A program made the position numbers and the translations under genes. This document shows, piece by piece, positions 47,366-56,554 of a DNA stretch of 64,000 nucleotides (positions are counted from its first letter, which is position 1; every line of letters begins with the position of its first letter). The notes beneath the pieces are model-generated. The model worked only from the letters and a program-made list of their open reading frames with translations, was not told where the DNA came from and searched no databases. This DNA comes from Clostridium sp. OF09-36 (GTDB lineage Bacteria; Bacillota; Clostridia; Lachnospirales; Lachnospiraceae): contig NZ_QUMD01000013.1 of assembly GCF_003481985.1 (NCBI RefSeq), forward strand, positions 1 through 64,000. The letters run 5' to 3'.

Positions 47366-47375
47366 TTAGGACGTT

Positions 47376-47409
47376 AGGGTGGAGAGGTCATCTCCACCCT
47401 TTTGTTTTT
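47376..47409 (+). terminator. Rho-independent terminator after rpsO
   Basis: AGGGTGGAGA and TCTCCACCCT form a perfect 10-bp stem with a 5-nt loop and a T-rich tail. Confidence 0.9.
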
Positions 47410-47437
47410 CCGTACTTTGTGAAAAGTGATATTTTCT

Positions 47438-47508
47438 GGAAGGTATATCCCGAAGCCGCTGCTGTATACACAACTGTTTGTGTACAGAGCAGTAGTTTCG
47501 GAGCCTTC
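47438..47508 (+). promoter_or_regulatory. Long hairpin in the pnp leader
   Basis: GGAAGG...CCTTC forms the base, CCGAA/TTCGG and CTGCT/AGCAG continue upward, and GTATACACAA/TTTGTGTAC forms the tip. Enteric PNPase represses its own mRNA through a long leader hairpin cut by RNase III; a comparable structure here suggests a similar control. Confidence 0.6.
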
Positions 47509-47546
47509 TGTGAATATATAGAATGAAAGAGAAAAGGAGACAACCC

Positions 47547-49654
47547 ATGTACAAAAGTTTTAGTATGGAACTTGCCGGAAGAACCCTGACTGTGGACGTC
47601 AACAGAGTTGCAAAGCAGGCAAACGGCGCAGCATTTATGCATTATGGCGACACTACCGTATTATCTACCGCTACGGCATCCGATAAACCGAGAGACGGTA
47701 TCGATTTCTTCCCGTTAAGCGTAGAATATGAAGAAAAATTATACTCCGTAGGAAAGATCCCGGGAGGCTTCAACAAGAGAGAGGGAAAAGCATCTGAGAA
47801 TGCAATCCTGACCTCCCGTGTTATCGACCGTCCGATGAGACCACTGTTCCCGAAGGATTACCGCAACGACGTAACCTTAAACAACATGGTTATGAGCGTA
47901 GATCCGGAGTGCCGTCCGGAGTTAGTTGCAATGTTAGGCGCTGCAATCGCAACCTGCATTTCCGATATCCCGTTTGACGGTCCGTGTGCCATGACCCAGG
48001 TTGGCATGATCGATGGCGAGTTCATCATCAACCCGTCCCAGGCGCAGTGGAAGCAGGGTGACTTAAACTTAACCGTAGCATCTACCGTGAGAAGGTCATC
48101 ATGATCGAGGCTGGTGCAAACGAGATCCCGGAAGCAAAGATGATCGAAGCAATCTACAAGGCTCATGAGATCAACCAGGAGATCATCAAATTCATCGACA
48201 CCATCGTGGCAGAGTGCGGCAAGGCAAAACACAGCTACGAGAGCTGTGCAATCCCGGAAGAGCTGTTTGCAGCGATCAAGGAGATCGTAACTCCGGAGCA
48301 GATGGAAGAGGCTGTCTTCACCGATGACAAGCAGACCCGTGAGGAGAACATCCGCCAGATTACCGAGAAGCTGGAGGAGGCATTTGCGGACAACGAGGAG
48401 TGGCTTGCAGTGCTTGGCGAGGCTGTTTACCAGTACCAGAAGAAGACTGTCCGCAAGATGATCTTAAAAGACCACAAGAGACCGGATGGCCGTGAGATCA
48501 CCCAGATCCGTCCGCTGGCTGCAGAGGTCGACCTGATCCCGCGTGTACACGGTTCCGCTATGTTCACCCGTGGCCAGACCCAGATCTGCAACGTATGTAC
48601 CCTGGCTCCGCTGTCTGAGCAGCAGAAGTTAGACGGCCTGGATGAGAACGAAGTATCCAAGCGCTATATGCATCACTATAATTTCCCGTCCTACTCTGTA
48701 GGTGAGACCAAGCCGTCCAGAGGACCGGGACGCCGTGAGATCGGTCATGGCGCACTGGCAGAGCGTGCCCTGGTTCCGGTACTGCCGTCCGAGGAAGAGT
48801 TCCCGTATGCGATCCGTACCGTATCCGAGACCTTCGAGTCCAACGGTTCTACCTCCATGGCATCTACCTGTGCTTCCTGTATGTCCTTAATGGCAGCAGG
48901 TGTGCCGATCAAGAAGATGGTAGCAGGTATTTCCTGTGGTCTTGTAACTGGTGATTCTGATGACGATTTCGTTCTTTTAACTGATATCCAGGGCCTTGAG
49001 GATTTCTTCGGCGATATGGACTTTAAGGTAACCGGTACCACCGATGGTATCACTGCAATCCAGATGGATATCAAGATCCACGGACTGACCAGACCAATCG
49101 TAGAGGGTGCGATCGCAAGATGCCGTGAGGCAAGACTCTTCATCATGGATACCTGCATGAAACCGGCAATCTCTGAGCCGAGAAAAGAAGTTGGCAAATA
49201 TGCTCCGAAGATTGACCAGATCAGCATCGACCCGCAGAAGATCGGCGATGTGGTTGGTAAGCAGGGCTGCGTGATCAACAAGATCATCGAGGAGACCGGC
49301 GTGAAGATCGACATTTCCGAGGAAGGCAACGTAGCAATCTGCGGTACCGACAAAGAGATGATCGAGAAAGCAAAGAGCATCATCAAGAGCATTGTGACTG
49401 ACATTGAGCCGGGCCAGGTCATTACCGGTAAGGTTGTCCGCATTATGCCGTTCGGTGCTTTTGTTGAGCTGAAGCCGAAAAAAGATGGTATGATCCACAT
49501 CTCCAGACTTTCCGACAAGCGTGTAGAGAAAGTGGAAGATGTTGTAAATATCGGTGATATGGTAACCGTTAAGGTTCTTGACGTAGATAAGATGGGCAAG
49601 ATCAGCCTCAGCATGAAGCCGGGTGACCTTGCAAAAAAGGAAAGTGAAAACTAA
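47547..49654 (+). CDS. pnp: Polynucleotide phosphorylase (frameshift near 48085)
   Basis: About 702 aa when repaired. 3'-5' phosphorolytic exoribonuclease. It contains a first RNase PH domain (GRTLTVDVNRVAKQANGAAF, GKIPGGFNKREGKASENAIL), a helical linker, a second RNase PH domain (GPGRREIGHGALAERAL), a KH domain (IGDVVGKQGCVINKIIEETG) and an S1 domain (GQVITGKVVRIMPFGAFVEL). One extra C (TCTACCG to TCTACCCG) joins VASTREKVIMIEAGANEI. Start chosen at the ATG behind AAGGAG. Confidence 0.96.
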
Positions 49655-49657
49655 ACT

Positions 49658-51016
49658 ATGAACTGTAAAAGATATTTTACAGGTGCTCTGGCTGCCTTTA
49701 TGGTGGCCAGTAGTGCTTTTATGACTTACGCAGACGGTCCGGTGACGATGGGGACCGATCCGGCAGGACTTACATCAGCACCCGGCGAAAGCACCGGGGC
49801 AGGAAATGCGGCTCCTGCTGCACAGGAAACCGTGCAGGCCGCATCAGAAGCACAAAGCAATGCATCCCAGACAGTCACTGCGGGTGGCCAGACATCCGGT
49901 TCGACACCTGCATTATCTGGAAGTCAGACAACCGGATCTGGTGTCGTAACCTCCGGAGTGATCACGGCAGGAAGCGGTCAGGCAGGACCGGGCAGCGGAC
50001 CGGGAAGCAGTATTTCGGTTCCTGCCGTAGTAGGAGCCGGAAATATTTCCTTTGCAGGACAGCTTTCCAGTCCTATCGTCAAGGTTGTGGACAAATACAG
50101 CTACGACCAGATGACAAAGGACATCAACAGCCTGAAATCGCGTTATGGAAGCCACATGCAGGTGAATTCCATCGGCACCAGCCTGGATGGAAGAACCCTT
50201 TATGAGATGATCATTGGAAATCCCAATGCGTCAAAGCATGTGCTGATTCATGCAGGAATCCATGCGCGGGAATACATGACACCGCTTCTGGTCATGAAGC
50301 AGGCGGAGCATCTGCTTGCCTTTTATGACAGTGGAGCATACCAGGGGCGCAAGCTCTCAGACATTCTGGGTGGTGTGGCTGTCCACATTGTACCGATGGT
50401 GAATCCGGATGGAATTACGATCAGTCAGTTTGGGGTGTCAGCGCTTCGCTCTTCCGACCTGCGTCAGACTGTGAACCAGTGCTATGCCCAGGATACGGCA
50501 GATGGGCGGACCAGTCAGGCCTTTGACCGGTATTTGAGCTTATGGAAGGCCAATGGCTGCGGTGTGGACTTAAACCAGAATTTCCCGGCCTTGTGGGATT
50601 CCATCAGCACGGGACCGTCCCACGCTTCCTATGCAAACTATAAGGGAACCAGTGCGCTTTCCGAGCCGGAGAGCCAGGCACTGGCAAATCTCGTGAACTC
50701 CAGAAGCTGGTCTTTGACCATCAGCTACCACAGCATGGGAAATCTGGTTTATTGGGATTTTGAGGGAAATAAGGTGTCAGCAGAGTCCAAAGCACTGGCA
50801 GATCTGGTAACTGGGATTTCCGGATACCGCACGAATACAAGCAGCGGAAAAGGCGGGTTTAAGGATTATGTCCAGATCAAAGACAATCCGGTCCCAAGTC
50901 TTACGATCGAAGTGGGAGGCGTAGCCTGTCCGATGCCAGTCAGTGAATTTGGCAATGTCTGGAACAGCAACCAGTCAATTATGGCGGCTGTAGCAGCGTA
51001 TGCTGCAGATCATTAG
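49658..51016 (+). CDS. Secreted M14-family zinc carboxypeptidase
   Basis: 452 aa. It has a signal peptide (FTGALAAFMVASSAFMTYA), a Ser/Thr/Gly/Gln-rich linker of about 100 residues, then an M14 domain. Zinc ligands are in IHAGIHAREYMTP and ISYHSMGN, and the catalytic Glu is in LTIEVGGVACP. It resembles gamma-D-glutamyl-meso-diaminopimelate peptidases, so peptidoglycan stem peptides are a possible substrate. It begins only three bases after pnp but has a weak ribosome site. Confidence 0.88.
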   Translation: MNCKRYFTGALAAFMVASSAFMTYADGPVTMGTDPAGLTSAPGESTGAGNAAPAAQETVQAASEAQSNASQTVTAGGQTSGSTPALSGSQTTGSGVVTSGVITAGSGQAGPGSGPGSSISVPAVVGAGNISFAGQLSSPIVKVVDKYSYDQMTKDINSLKSRYGSHMQVNSIGTSLDGRTLYEMIIGNPNASKHVLIHAGIHAREYMTPLLVMKQAEHLLAFYDSGAYQGRKLSDILGGVAVHIVPMVNPDGITISQFGVSALRSSDLRQTVNQCYAQDTADGRTSQAFDRYLSLWKANGCGVDLNQNFPALWDSISTGPSHASYANYKGTSALSEPESQALANLVNSRSWSLTISYHSMGNLVYWDFEGNKVSAESKALADLVTGISGYRTNTSSGKGGFKDYVQIKDNPVPSLTIEVGGVACPMPVSEFGNVWNSNQSIMAAVAAYAADH

Positions 51017-51123
51017 GTATTATGGTTCACACATGCGTGACCGGCAGCTGCTTACCAAACCATGGCGGCTTCTTCCCGGATCATACTGCTTTTTTAACAA
51101 TTGTTTTACCATGTTTCGTTTAG

Positions 51124-51157
51124 AATGCCTGTCACAGATGCTGTGGCAGGCATTTTT
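51124..51157 (+). terminator. Rho-independent terminator after the M14 gene
   Basis: AATGCCTGTCAC pairs with GTGGCAGGCATT and is followed by T residues. It ends the pnp-M14 unit. Confidence 0.88.
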
Positions 51158-51198
51158 ACATACTATTTACCCAAAATTTATTTAAATTTTAAAAATGA

Positions 51199-51228
51199 TT
51201 GGAAATGAAGGTAGTGGTATGGTATGAT
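51199..51228 (+). promoter_or_regulatory. Possible sigma-A promoter for the Na/Pi cotransporter
   Basis: TTGGAA and TATGAT with an 18-bp spacer, 60 bp before the start codon. Confidence 0.45.
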
Positions 51229-51288
51229 TGAATTGTTTGCGGACTGAAGAGAATAAAGAGAAAAAGTACGCGAGACGAGGAGGAGAGT

Positions 51289-52962
51289 ATGTCAATCAGC
51301 GACATTTCAAACGGGTTTGGCTTTCTTGGCGGTCTTGGCATGTTCCTTTATGGCATGAATATCATGGCAGACGGTATGCAGAAGACAGCAGGAAGCAAGA
51401 TGAGCAGTTTCCTTGGAATGCTCACCAATAACCGCTTTCTGGCAGTGGCTCTGGGTGCATTGATCACGGCAATCATCCAGTCCAGCGGTGCGACAACAGT
51501 TATGGTTGTTGGTTTTGTAAGTGCAGGTGTGTTAAATCTGTCACAGGCAGTGGGTGTGATTATGGGTGCCAACATCGGTACTACCATCACCGCATGGATC
51601 GTATCCATGAGCCAGTTAGGCGATGCCTTTGAAGTCATGAAGCCGAGCTTTTATGCGCCGGCCATCATTGGAATCGGAGCGTTGTTCCTGGTGTTTTCAA
51701 AGAGCCAGAAGAAGAAGACCGTCGGTGAGATCATGATCGGTCTTGGACTGTTGTTTATCGGTCTGGACTTTATGTCAGGCTCTATCAATCCTTATACCGA
51801 TGCCCCGATCTTCGCGAAAGCATTTGAGGTTCTGGGCGGAAATCCGCTTTTAGGTATGCTGATCGGTGCCATGGTTACTGCACTGCTGCAGAGCTCCTCT
51901 GCATCGGTTGGTATCTTACAGACCCTTGCCATGAACGGGATCGTAACGACCAATGCGGCAATCTACATTACGCTGGGCCAGAATATCGGCTCCTGCGTAA
52001 CGGCAATGCTGTCCAGTATGGGCGGCTCCCGTACCGCTAAGCGTGCAGCGGTCATGCACCTGACCTTTAACGTGATCGGTGCGATCGTATTTGGAACCAT
52101 TGGTTTTATCTTTTTCAGCCTGCGCCCGGCCTTTGCAGCAGCAAATATCAATGCGGTGCAGATTTCCATCTTCCATACGATCTTTAACCTGTCCATGACC
52201 ACGCTGCTGTTCCCATTTGCAGACGTTCTGGTAAAGATTTCCGGTATGGTTGTGAAGGAAAAAGAAGAGAAAGAGCCGGTTGTGGAGGATGCAGAAACAG
52301 CTGCAACCCTCAAACATCTGGACGAGCGTATCTTCGAGTCCCCGGCCTTTGCCGTTGAGACTGCAGCCCTTGAGGTAGTCCATATGGGACAGATCACCTA
52401 CGAAAACGTGACCCGTGCCATCGATGCCGTTCTGACCGTGAACTCAGATGAGGTAGAAACCGTATTTAAGACCGAGCAGACCATCAACAATATGGAAAAG
52501 ATGCTGACCGAGTATCTGATCAAGGTAGACAATCTTTCCCTGACTGAGAAACAGAAGAAGGTCGTAAATAACCTGTTCTACAGCGTCAGCGATATCGAGC
52601 GTATCGGTGACCATGCGGAAAACCTGGCAGAACAGGCACAGTATATGGTAGAACACGGACTTCAGTTTTCCAGCACTGGTGCAGAAGACTTAAAATCCAT
52701 CAGCGACAGCGTATTAAAATCCTTCCAGTATGCGATTGATGCAAGACAGAATGGCAATATGGAGGCAGTACGGAAAGTCAGCCAGTATGAGGACGATGTT
52801 GACAGCCAGGAGGAGGAGCTTCGCGAGAAGCACATCGAGCGTTTGTCTGCAGGCGAGTGCAAAGCTTCCGCCGGTGTGGTATTCCTGGATATCATCAGCA
52901 ATCTGGAGCGTGTATCTGACCATGCATACAATCTGGCAGGTTATGTAAAAGATGAGATGTAA
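51289..52962 (+). CDS. Na/Pi cotransporter family protein with PhoU-like domain
   Basis: 557 aa. The N-terminal 320 residues hold two inverted Na/Pi repeats with the QSSGATTVMVVGFV and QSSSASVGILQTLA signatures and about eight membrane helices. The C-terminal 200 residues are PhoU-like helices (ERIGDHAENLAEQAQYMVE, NLERVSDHAYNLAGYV). It takes up phosphate with sodium, or exports it, as for YjbB. AGGAGGAGAGT precedes the ATG. It is monocistronic between two terminators. Confidence 0.93.
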   Translation: MSISDISNGFGFLGGLGMFLYGMNIMADGMQKTAGSKMSSFLGMLTNNRFLAVALGALITAIIQSSGATTVMVVGFVSAGVLNLSQAVGVIMGANIGTTITAWIVSMSQLGDAFEVMKPSFYAPAIIGIGALFLVFSKSQKKKTVGEIMIGLGLLFIGLDFMSGSINPYTDAPIFAKAFEVLGGNPLLGMLIGAMVTALLQSSSASVGILQTLAMNGIVTTNAAIYITLGQNIGSCVTAMLSSMGGSRTAKRAAVMHLTFNVIGAIVFGTIGFIFFSLRPAFAAANINAVQISIFHTIFNLSMTTLLFPFADVLVKISGMVVKEKEEKEPVVEDAETAATLKHLDERIFESPAFAVETAALEVVHMGQITYENVTRAIDAVLTVNSDEVETVFKTEQTINNMEKMLTEYLIKVDNLSLTEKQKKVVNNLFYSVSDIERIGDHAENLAEQAQYMVEHGLQFSSTGAEDLKSISDSVLKSFQYAIDARQNGNMEAVRKVSQYEDDVDSQEEELREKHIERLSAGECKASAGVVFLDIISNLERVSDHAYNLAGYVKDEM

Positions 52963-53022
52963 ATAATGACAGATTGGTGCAGGAAAAGATACGAAAATAG
53001 CGAATATTGTATACAAAGCACA

Positions 53023-53062
53023 AAAGAAAGCCCTTCGGAGCCAGCCTCCGGGGGGCTTCTTT
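53023..53062 (+). terminator. Rho-independent terminator after the Na/Pi cotransporter
   Basis: AAAGAAAGCCC..CGGAG pairs with CTCCG..GGGCTTCTTT around CCAGC. Confidence 0.8.
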
Positions 53063-53115
53063 GACAAAAACAAGACGAAAATCCAGGTGTTTTTGTTAAT
53101 ATGGCAAAAAAAGGC

Positions 53116-53144
53116 TTGCTATTTTGCTTGTTATTAGGTACAAT
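53116..53144 (+). promoter_or_regulatory. Sigma-A-type promoter for gap
   Basis: TTGCTA and TACAAT with a 17-bp spacer, about 60 bp before gap. Confidence 0.6.
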
Positions 53145-53207
53145 AAGAACCAGGTTGATGACTTTTTAACAATCATCATATTTTTAACAATCTAGGAGGA
53201 ATGAATC

Positions 53208-54239
53208 ATGGCAGTTAAAGTAGCAATCAATGGTTTTGGTCGTATCGGCCGTCTGGCTTTCAGACAGATGTTTGGCGCAGAGGGTTATGAGGTAGTAGCA
53301 ATCAACGACTTAACCGATCCGAAGATGTTAGCTCACTTATTAAAATACGATACCGCACAGGGCGGATATGCAGGCCACATCGGTGAGGGCAAACACACCG
53401 TAGAGGCTGGCGAGGACTCCATCACTGTTGACGGCAAGAAGATTACCATCTACAAAGAGGCTAAGGCAGCAGACCTTCCGTGGGGCGAGATCGGCGTAGA
53501 TGTAGTATTAGAGTGTACTGGTTTCTACACCTCCAAAGAGAAAGCACAGGCTCACATTGACGCAGGCGCAAAGAAGGTTGTCATCTCCGCTCCGGCTGGT
53601 AACGACTTAAAGACCATCGTTTACAGCGTAAACGAGAACACCCTGACTGCTGAGGATACCATCATTTCCGCAGCATCCTGCACCACCAACTGCTTAGCAC
53701 CTATGGCAAAAGCACTGAACGACTACGCTCCGATCCAGTCCGGTATCATGAGCACCATCCACGCTTACACCGGTGACCAGATGATCCTGGACGGCCCGCA
53801 CAGAAAAGGCGATTTAAGAAGAGCAAGAGCAGGCGCTGCAAACATCGTTCCGAACTCCACCGGTGCTGCAAAAGCAATCGGCCTGGTTATTCCGGAGTTA
53901 AACGGCAAGCTCATCGGTTCCGCACAGCGTGTTCCGGTACCGACCGGTTCTACCACCATCTTAACTGCAGTTGTTAAGAAAGCTGGCGTTACCAAAGAAG
54001 ATATCAACGCAGCTATGAAAGCAGCAGCAAGCGAGTCCTTCGGTTACAACGAGGATCCGATCGTTTCTTCCGACGTTATCGGCATGAGATATGGTTCTCT
54101 GTTTGATGCAACCCAGACCATGGTGGCTCAGATCGCAGATGATCTGTACGAGGTTCAGGTTGTTTCATGGTATGACAACGAGAACTCCTACACCAGCCAG
54201 ATGGTTCGCACCATTAAGTACTTCGCAGAGCTGGCATAA
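53208..54239 (+). CDS. gap: Glyceraldehyde-3-phosphate dehydrogenase, type I
   Basis: 343 aa. NAD-binding start VKVAINGFGRIGRLAFRQ, catalytic Cys in SAASCTTNCLAPM, phosphate-binding region in IVPNSTGAAKAIGLVIPELN and C-terminal SWYDNENSYTSQMVRTI. Codon use is strongly biased, as expected for a highly expressed gene. A strong AGGAGG site precedes it. It is followed by its own terminator, then pgk and tpiA. Confidence 0.98.
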   Translation: MAVKVAINGFGRIGRLAFRQMFGAEGYEVVAINDLTDPKMLAHLLKYDTAQGGYAGHIGEGKHTVEAGEDSITVDGKKITIYKEAKAADLPWGEIGVDVVLECTGFYTSKEKAQAHIDAGAKKVVISAPAGNDLKTIVYSVNENTLTAEDTIISAASCTTNCLAPMAKALNDYAPIQSGIMSTIHAYTGDQMILDGPHRKGDLRRARAGAANIVPNSTGAAKAIGLVIPELNGKLIGSAQRVPVPTGSTTILTAVVKKAGVTKEDINAAMKAAASESFGYNEDPIVSSDVIGMRYGSLFDATQTMVAQIADDLYEVQVVSWYDNENSYTSQMVRTIKYFAELA

Positions 54240-54265
54240 TTTCTGCTAAAGGAAATTCTTATGCT

Positions 54266-54290
54266 GCTGTTTATGCAGTGCATGAACGGC
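54266..54290. repeat. Intergenic hairpin (GCTGTTTATGCA/TGCATGAACGGC)
   Basis: A 12-bp nearly perfect inverted repeat separated by one base lies between gap and its terminator. It is the best-preserved member of the repeated hairpin group. Confidence 0.7.
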
Positions 54291-54312
54291 AACAGTTTAC
54301 AAAAGGCTCAGG

Positions 54313-54346
54313 AAAGGGTCCGGTCACATGTGGACCGGACCCTTTT
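54313..54346 (+). terminator. Rho-independent terminator between gap and pgk
   Basis: AAAGGGTCCGGTC pairs with GGACCGGACCCTTT around ACATGT. Its position inside the glycolytic set may set different expression for gap and for pgk-tpiA. Confidence 0.88.
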
Positions 54347-54406
54347 GCGTCGATAGGTATAGGGCTTGTCCCACCATCATTTATACAAAGAAAGGGGATT
54401 ACCTCC

Positions 54407-55630
54407 ATGTTAAATAAAAAAAGTGTTGATGATCTGAAAAATTTAAAAGGAAAAAGAGTTCTGGTCCGCTGTGACTTCAACGTACCGTTAAAGAATGGCG
54501 TGATCACCGATGAGACCCGTATCGTGGCTGCACTTCCGACTATCCAGAAGCTGATCGGTGAGGGTGCAAAGGTTATCCTTTGTTCCCACCTTGGCAAAGT
54601 AAAGAACGGCCCGAACGAGGGTGAGTCCTTAGCTCCGGTTGCAGTACGCCTGTCCGAGAAGCTGGGCAAAGAGGTTGTATTCGTAGCAGATTACAACGTA
54701 ACCGGCGAGGCAGCAACCAAGGCAGTAGAGGCTATGAACGAGGGCGATGTAGTCCTTCTCCAGAATACCCGTTTCCGTGGTGCAGAGGAGACCAAGAACG
54801 GCGAGCAGTTCAGCAAAGAGCTGGCTGACCTGGCAGACGATTATGTATGCGATGCATTCGGTTCCTCCCACAGAGCACACGCTTCCGTAGAGGGCGTAAC
54901 CAAATTCATCACCGCAAAGGGCGGTACCAACGCAGTTGGTTACCTTATGCAGAAAGAGATCGACTTCCTCGGCAATGCAGTAGAAAACCCGGTAAGACCG
55001 TTCGTAGCAATCCTGGGCGGCGCTAAGGTTGCGGACAAGTTAAACGTAATCTCCAACCTGCTTGAGAAATGCGACACACTGATCATCGGCGGCGGCATGG
55101 CTTTCACCTTCTTAAAGGCAGAGGGCAAGGAAATCGGTAAATCCCTGGTAGACGATACCAAGTTAGATTACTGCAAGGAGATGTTAGCGAAGGCTGAGAA
55201 GCTTGGCAAGAAATTACTCCTTCCGGTAGACGCAGCAGTAGCAGCATCCTTCCCGGATCCGATTGATGCTCCGATCGAGGTTGCAAACGTAGCAGCAGAC
55301 CAGATCCCGGCTGACATGATGGGCCTGGATATCGGTACCGAGACTGCAAAGCTTTACGCTGAGGCAGTAAAGAGCGCCAAGACTGTGGTATGGAACGGAC
55401 CGATGGGCGTATTCGAGAACCCGACTCTGGCAGCAGGTACCATTGCCGTAGCAAAGGCACTGGCAGAGACCGACGCAACCACTATCATCGGCGGCGGCGA
55501 TTCTGCAGCAGCAGTGAACCAGCTTGGCTTCGCAGACAAGATGAGCCACATCTCCACCGGCGGCGGCGCATCCCTGGAGTTCTTAGAGGGCAAATCCCTC
55601 CCAGGCGTAGCAGCAGCAGATGATAAATAA
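54407..55630 (+). CDS. pgk: Phosphoglycerate kinase
   Basis: 407 aa. RVLVRCDFNVPLKNG is the substrate-binding motif, GPVVAILGGAK-like FVAILGGAKVADKLNVISNL and the C-terminal GGGDSAAAVNQLG and STGGGASLEFLEGK loops bind nucleotide. The start at MLNKKSVDDLK, behind AAAGGGGA, is family-typical; a longer in-frame reading includes the terminator and is rejected. Followed by tpiA after 16 bases. Confidence 0.97.
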   Translation: MLNKKSVDDLKNLKGKRVLVRCDFNVPLKNGVITDETRIVAALPTIQKLIGEGAKVILCSHLGKVKNGPNEGESLAPVAVRLSEKLGKEVVFVADYNVTGEAATKAVEAMNEGDVVLLQNTRFRGAEETKNGEQFSKELADLADDYVCDAFGSSHRAHASVEGVTKFITAKGGTNAVGYLMQKEIDFLGNAVENPVRPFVAILGGAKVADKLNVISNLLEKCDTLIIGGGMAFTFLKAEGKEIGKSLVDDTKLDYCKEMLAKAEKLGKKLLLPVDAAVAASFPDPIDAPIEVANVAADQIPADMMGLDIGTETAKLYAEAVKSAKTVVWNGPMGVFENPTLAAGTIAVAKALAETDATTIIGGGDSAAAVNQLGFADKMSHISTGGGASLEFLEGKSLPGVAAADDK

Positions 55631-55646
55631 ACAGGAGGATCCTACA

Positions 55647-56399
55647 ATGTCCAGAAAAAAAATTATCGCAGGCAACTGGAAGATGAACATGACTCCTTCC
55701 GAGGCAGTTGCCTTGATCGAAACCTTAAAACCACTTGTAAAGAACGATGAAGTAGATGTTCTGCTTTGTGTTCCGGCTATCGACATTATCCCGGCTATGG
55801 AGGCTGCAAAGGGAAGCAACATCCAGATCGGTGCCGAGAATATGTACTTCGAGGAGAAGGGTGCTTACACCGGTGAAATCTCCCCGAATATGTTAGTCGA
55901 TGCAGGCGTAAAATATGTCATCATCGGCCATTCCGAGAGAAGAGAATACTTTGCAGAGACCAATGAGACCGTAAATAAGAAAGTCTTAAAGGCATTTGAA
56001 CATGGTATTACCCCAATCATCTGCTGCGGCGAGAGTCTGACCCAGAGAGAGCAGGGCATTACCATTGACTGGATCCGCCAGCAGATCAAGGTTGCATTCT
56101 TAAATGTAACTGCAGACCAGGCAAAGACTGCCGTGATCGCTTACGAGCCGATCTGGGCGATCGGTACCGGAAAGGTTGCTACGACTGAGCAGGCGCAGGA
56201 AGTATGCGCAGCAATCCGCGCATGCATCGGCGAGATCTACGATGAGGCAACTGCAGCAGCAATCCGTATCCAGTACGGTGGTTCTGTATCTGCGGCAAGC
56301 GCACCGGAGCTGTTTGCTCAGGCAGATATCGACGGAGGCCTGGTAGGCGGTGCATCCCTAAAACCGGATTTTGGTGCGATCGTAAACTACAATAAGTAA
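55647..56399 (+). CDS. tpiA: Triosephosphate isomerase
   Basis: 250 aa. NWKMN near the start holds the catalytic Lys, GHSERREYF the His, and AYEPIWAIGTGK the Glu; the phosphate loop is IQYGGSVSA. It starts at the ATG behind AGGAGG. Translated with pgk; gpmI and eno are not downstream. Confidence 0.98.
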   Translation: MSRKKIIAGNWKMNMTPSEAVALIETLKPLVKNDEVDVLLCVPAIDIIPAMEAAKGSNIQIGAENMYFEEKGAYTGEISPNMLVDAGVKYVIIGHSERREYFAETNETVNKKVLKAFEHGITPIICCGESLTQREQGITIDWIRQQIKVAFLNVTADQAKTAVIAYEPIWAIGTGKVATTEQAQEVCAAIRACIGEIYDEATAAAIRIQYGGSVSAASAPELFAQADIDGGLVGGASLKPDFGAIVNYNK

Positions 56400-56482
56400 G
56401 AAACCACTGTAAAGGTGTTGTTAAGGAATCATCTGGCTAAAGGCGAAAAACTATACACAAAATCATTTTTGTAGTAAAATAT

Positions 56483-56515
56483 GGGGAACGGAAGCTATTT
56501 CCGTTCCCTTTTTAT
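56483..56515 (+). terminator. Rho-independent terminator after tpiA
   Basis: GGGGAACGGAA and TTCCGTTCCC pair around GCTAT, followed by T residues. Confidence 0.88.
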
Positions 56516-56554
56516 TTCATAGGAAATTGGGATTTTTTAGGGGGATTTTTGTGT

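Noticed and set aside
48745..49614. 289-codon open frame on the minus strand opposite pnp
   Set aside because: It mirrors the codon pattern of the clearly real pnp gene and has no ribosome site or family resemblance.
54278..54406. Upstream extension of pgk
   Set aside because: It would run through a strong terminator hairpin; the ATG at 54407 gives the family start.
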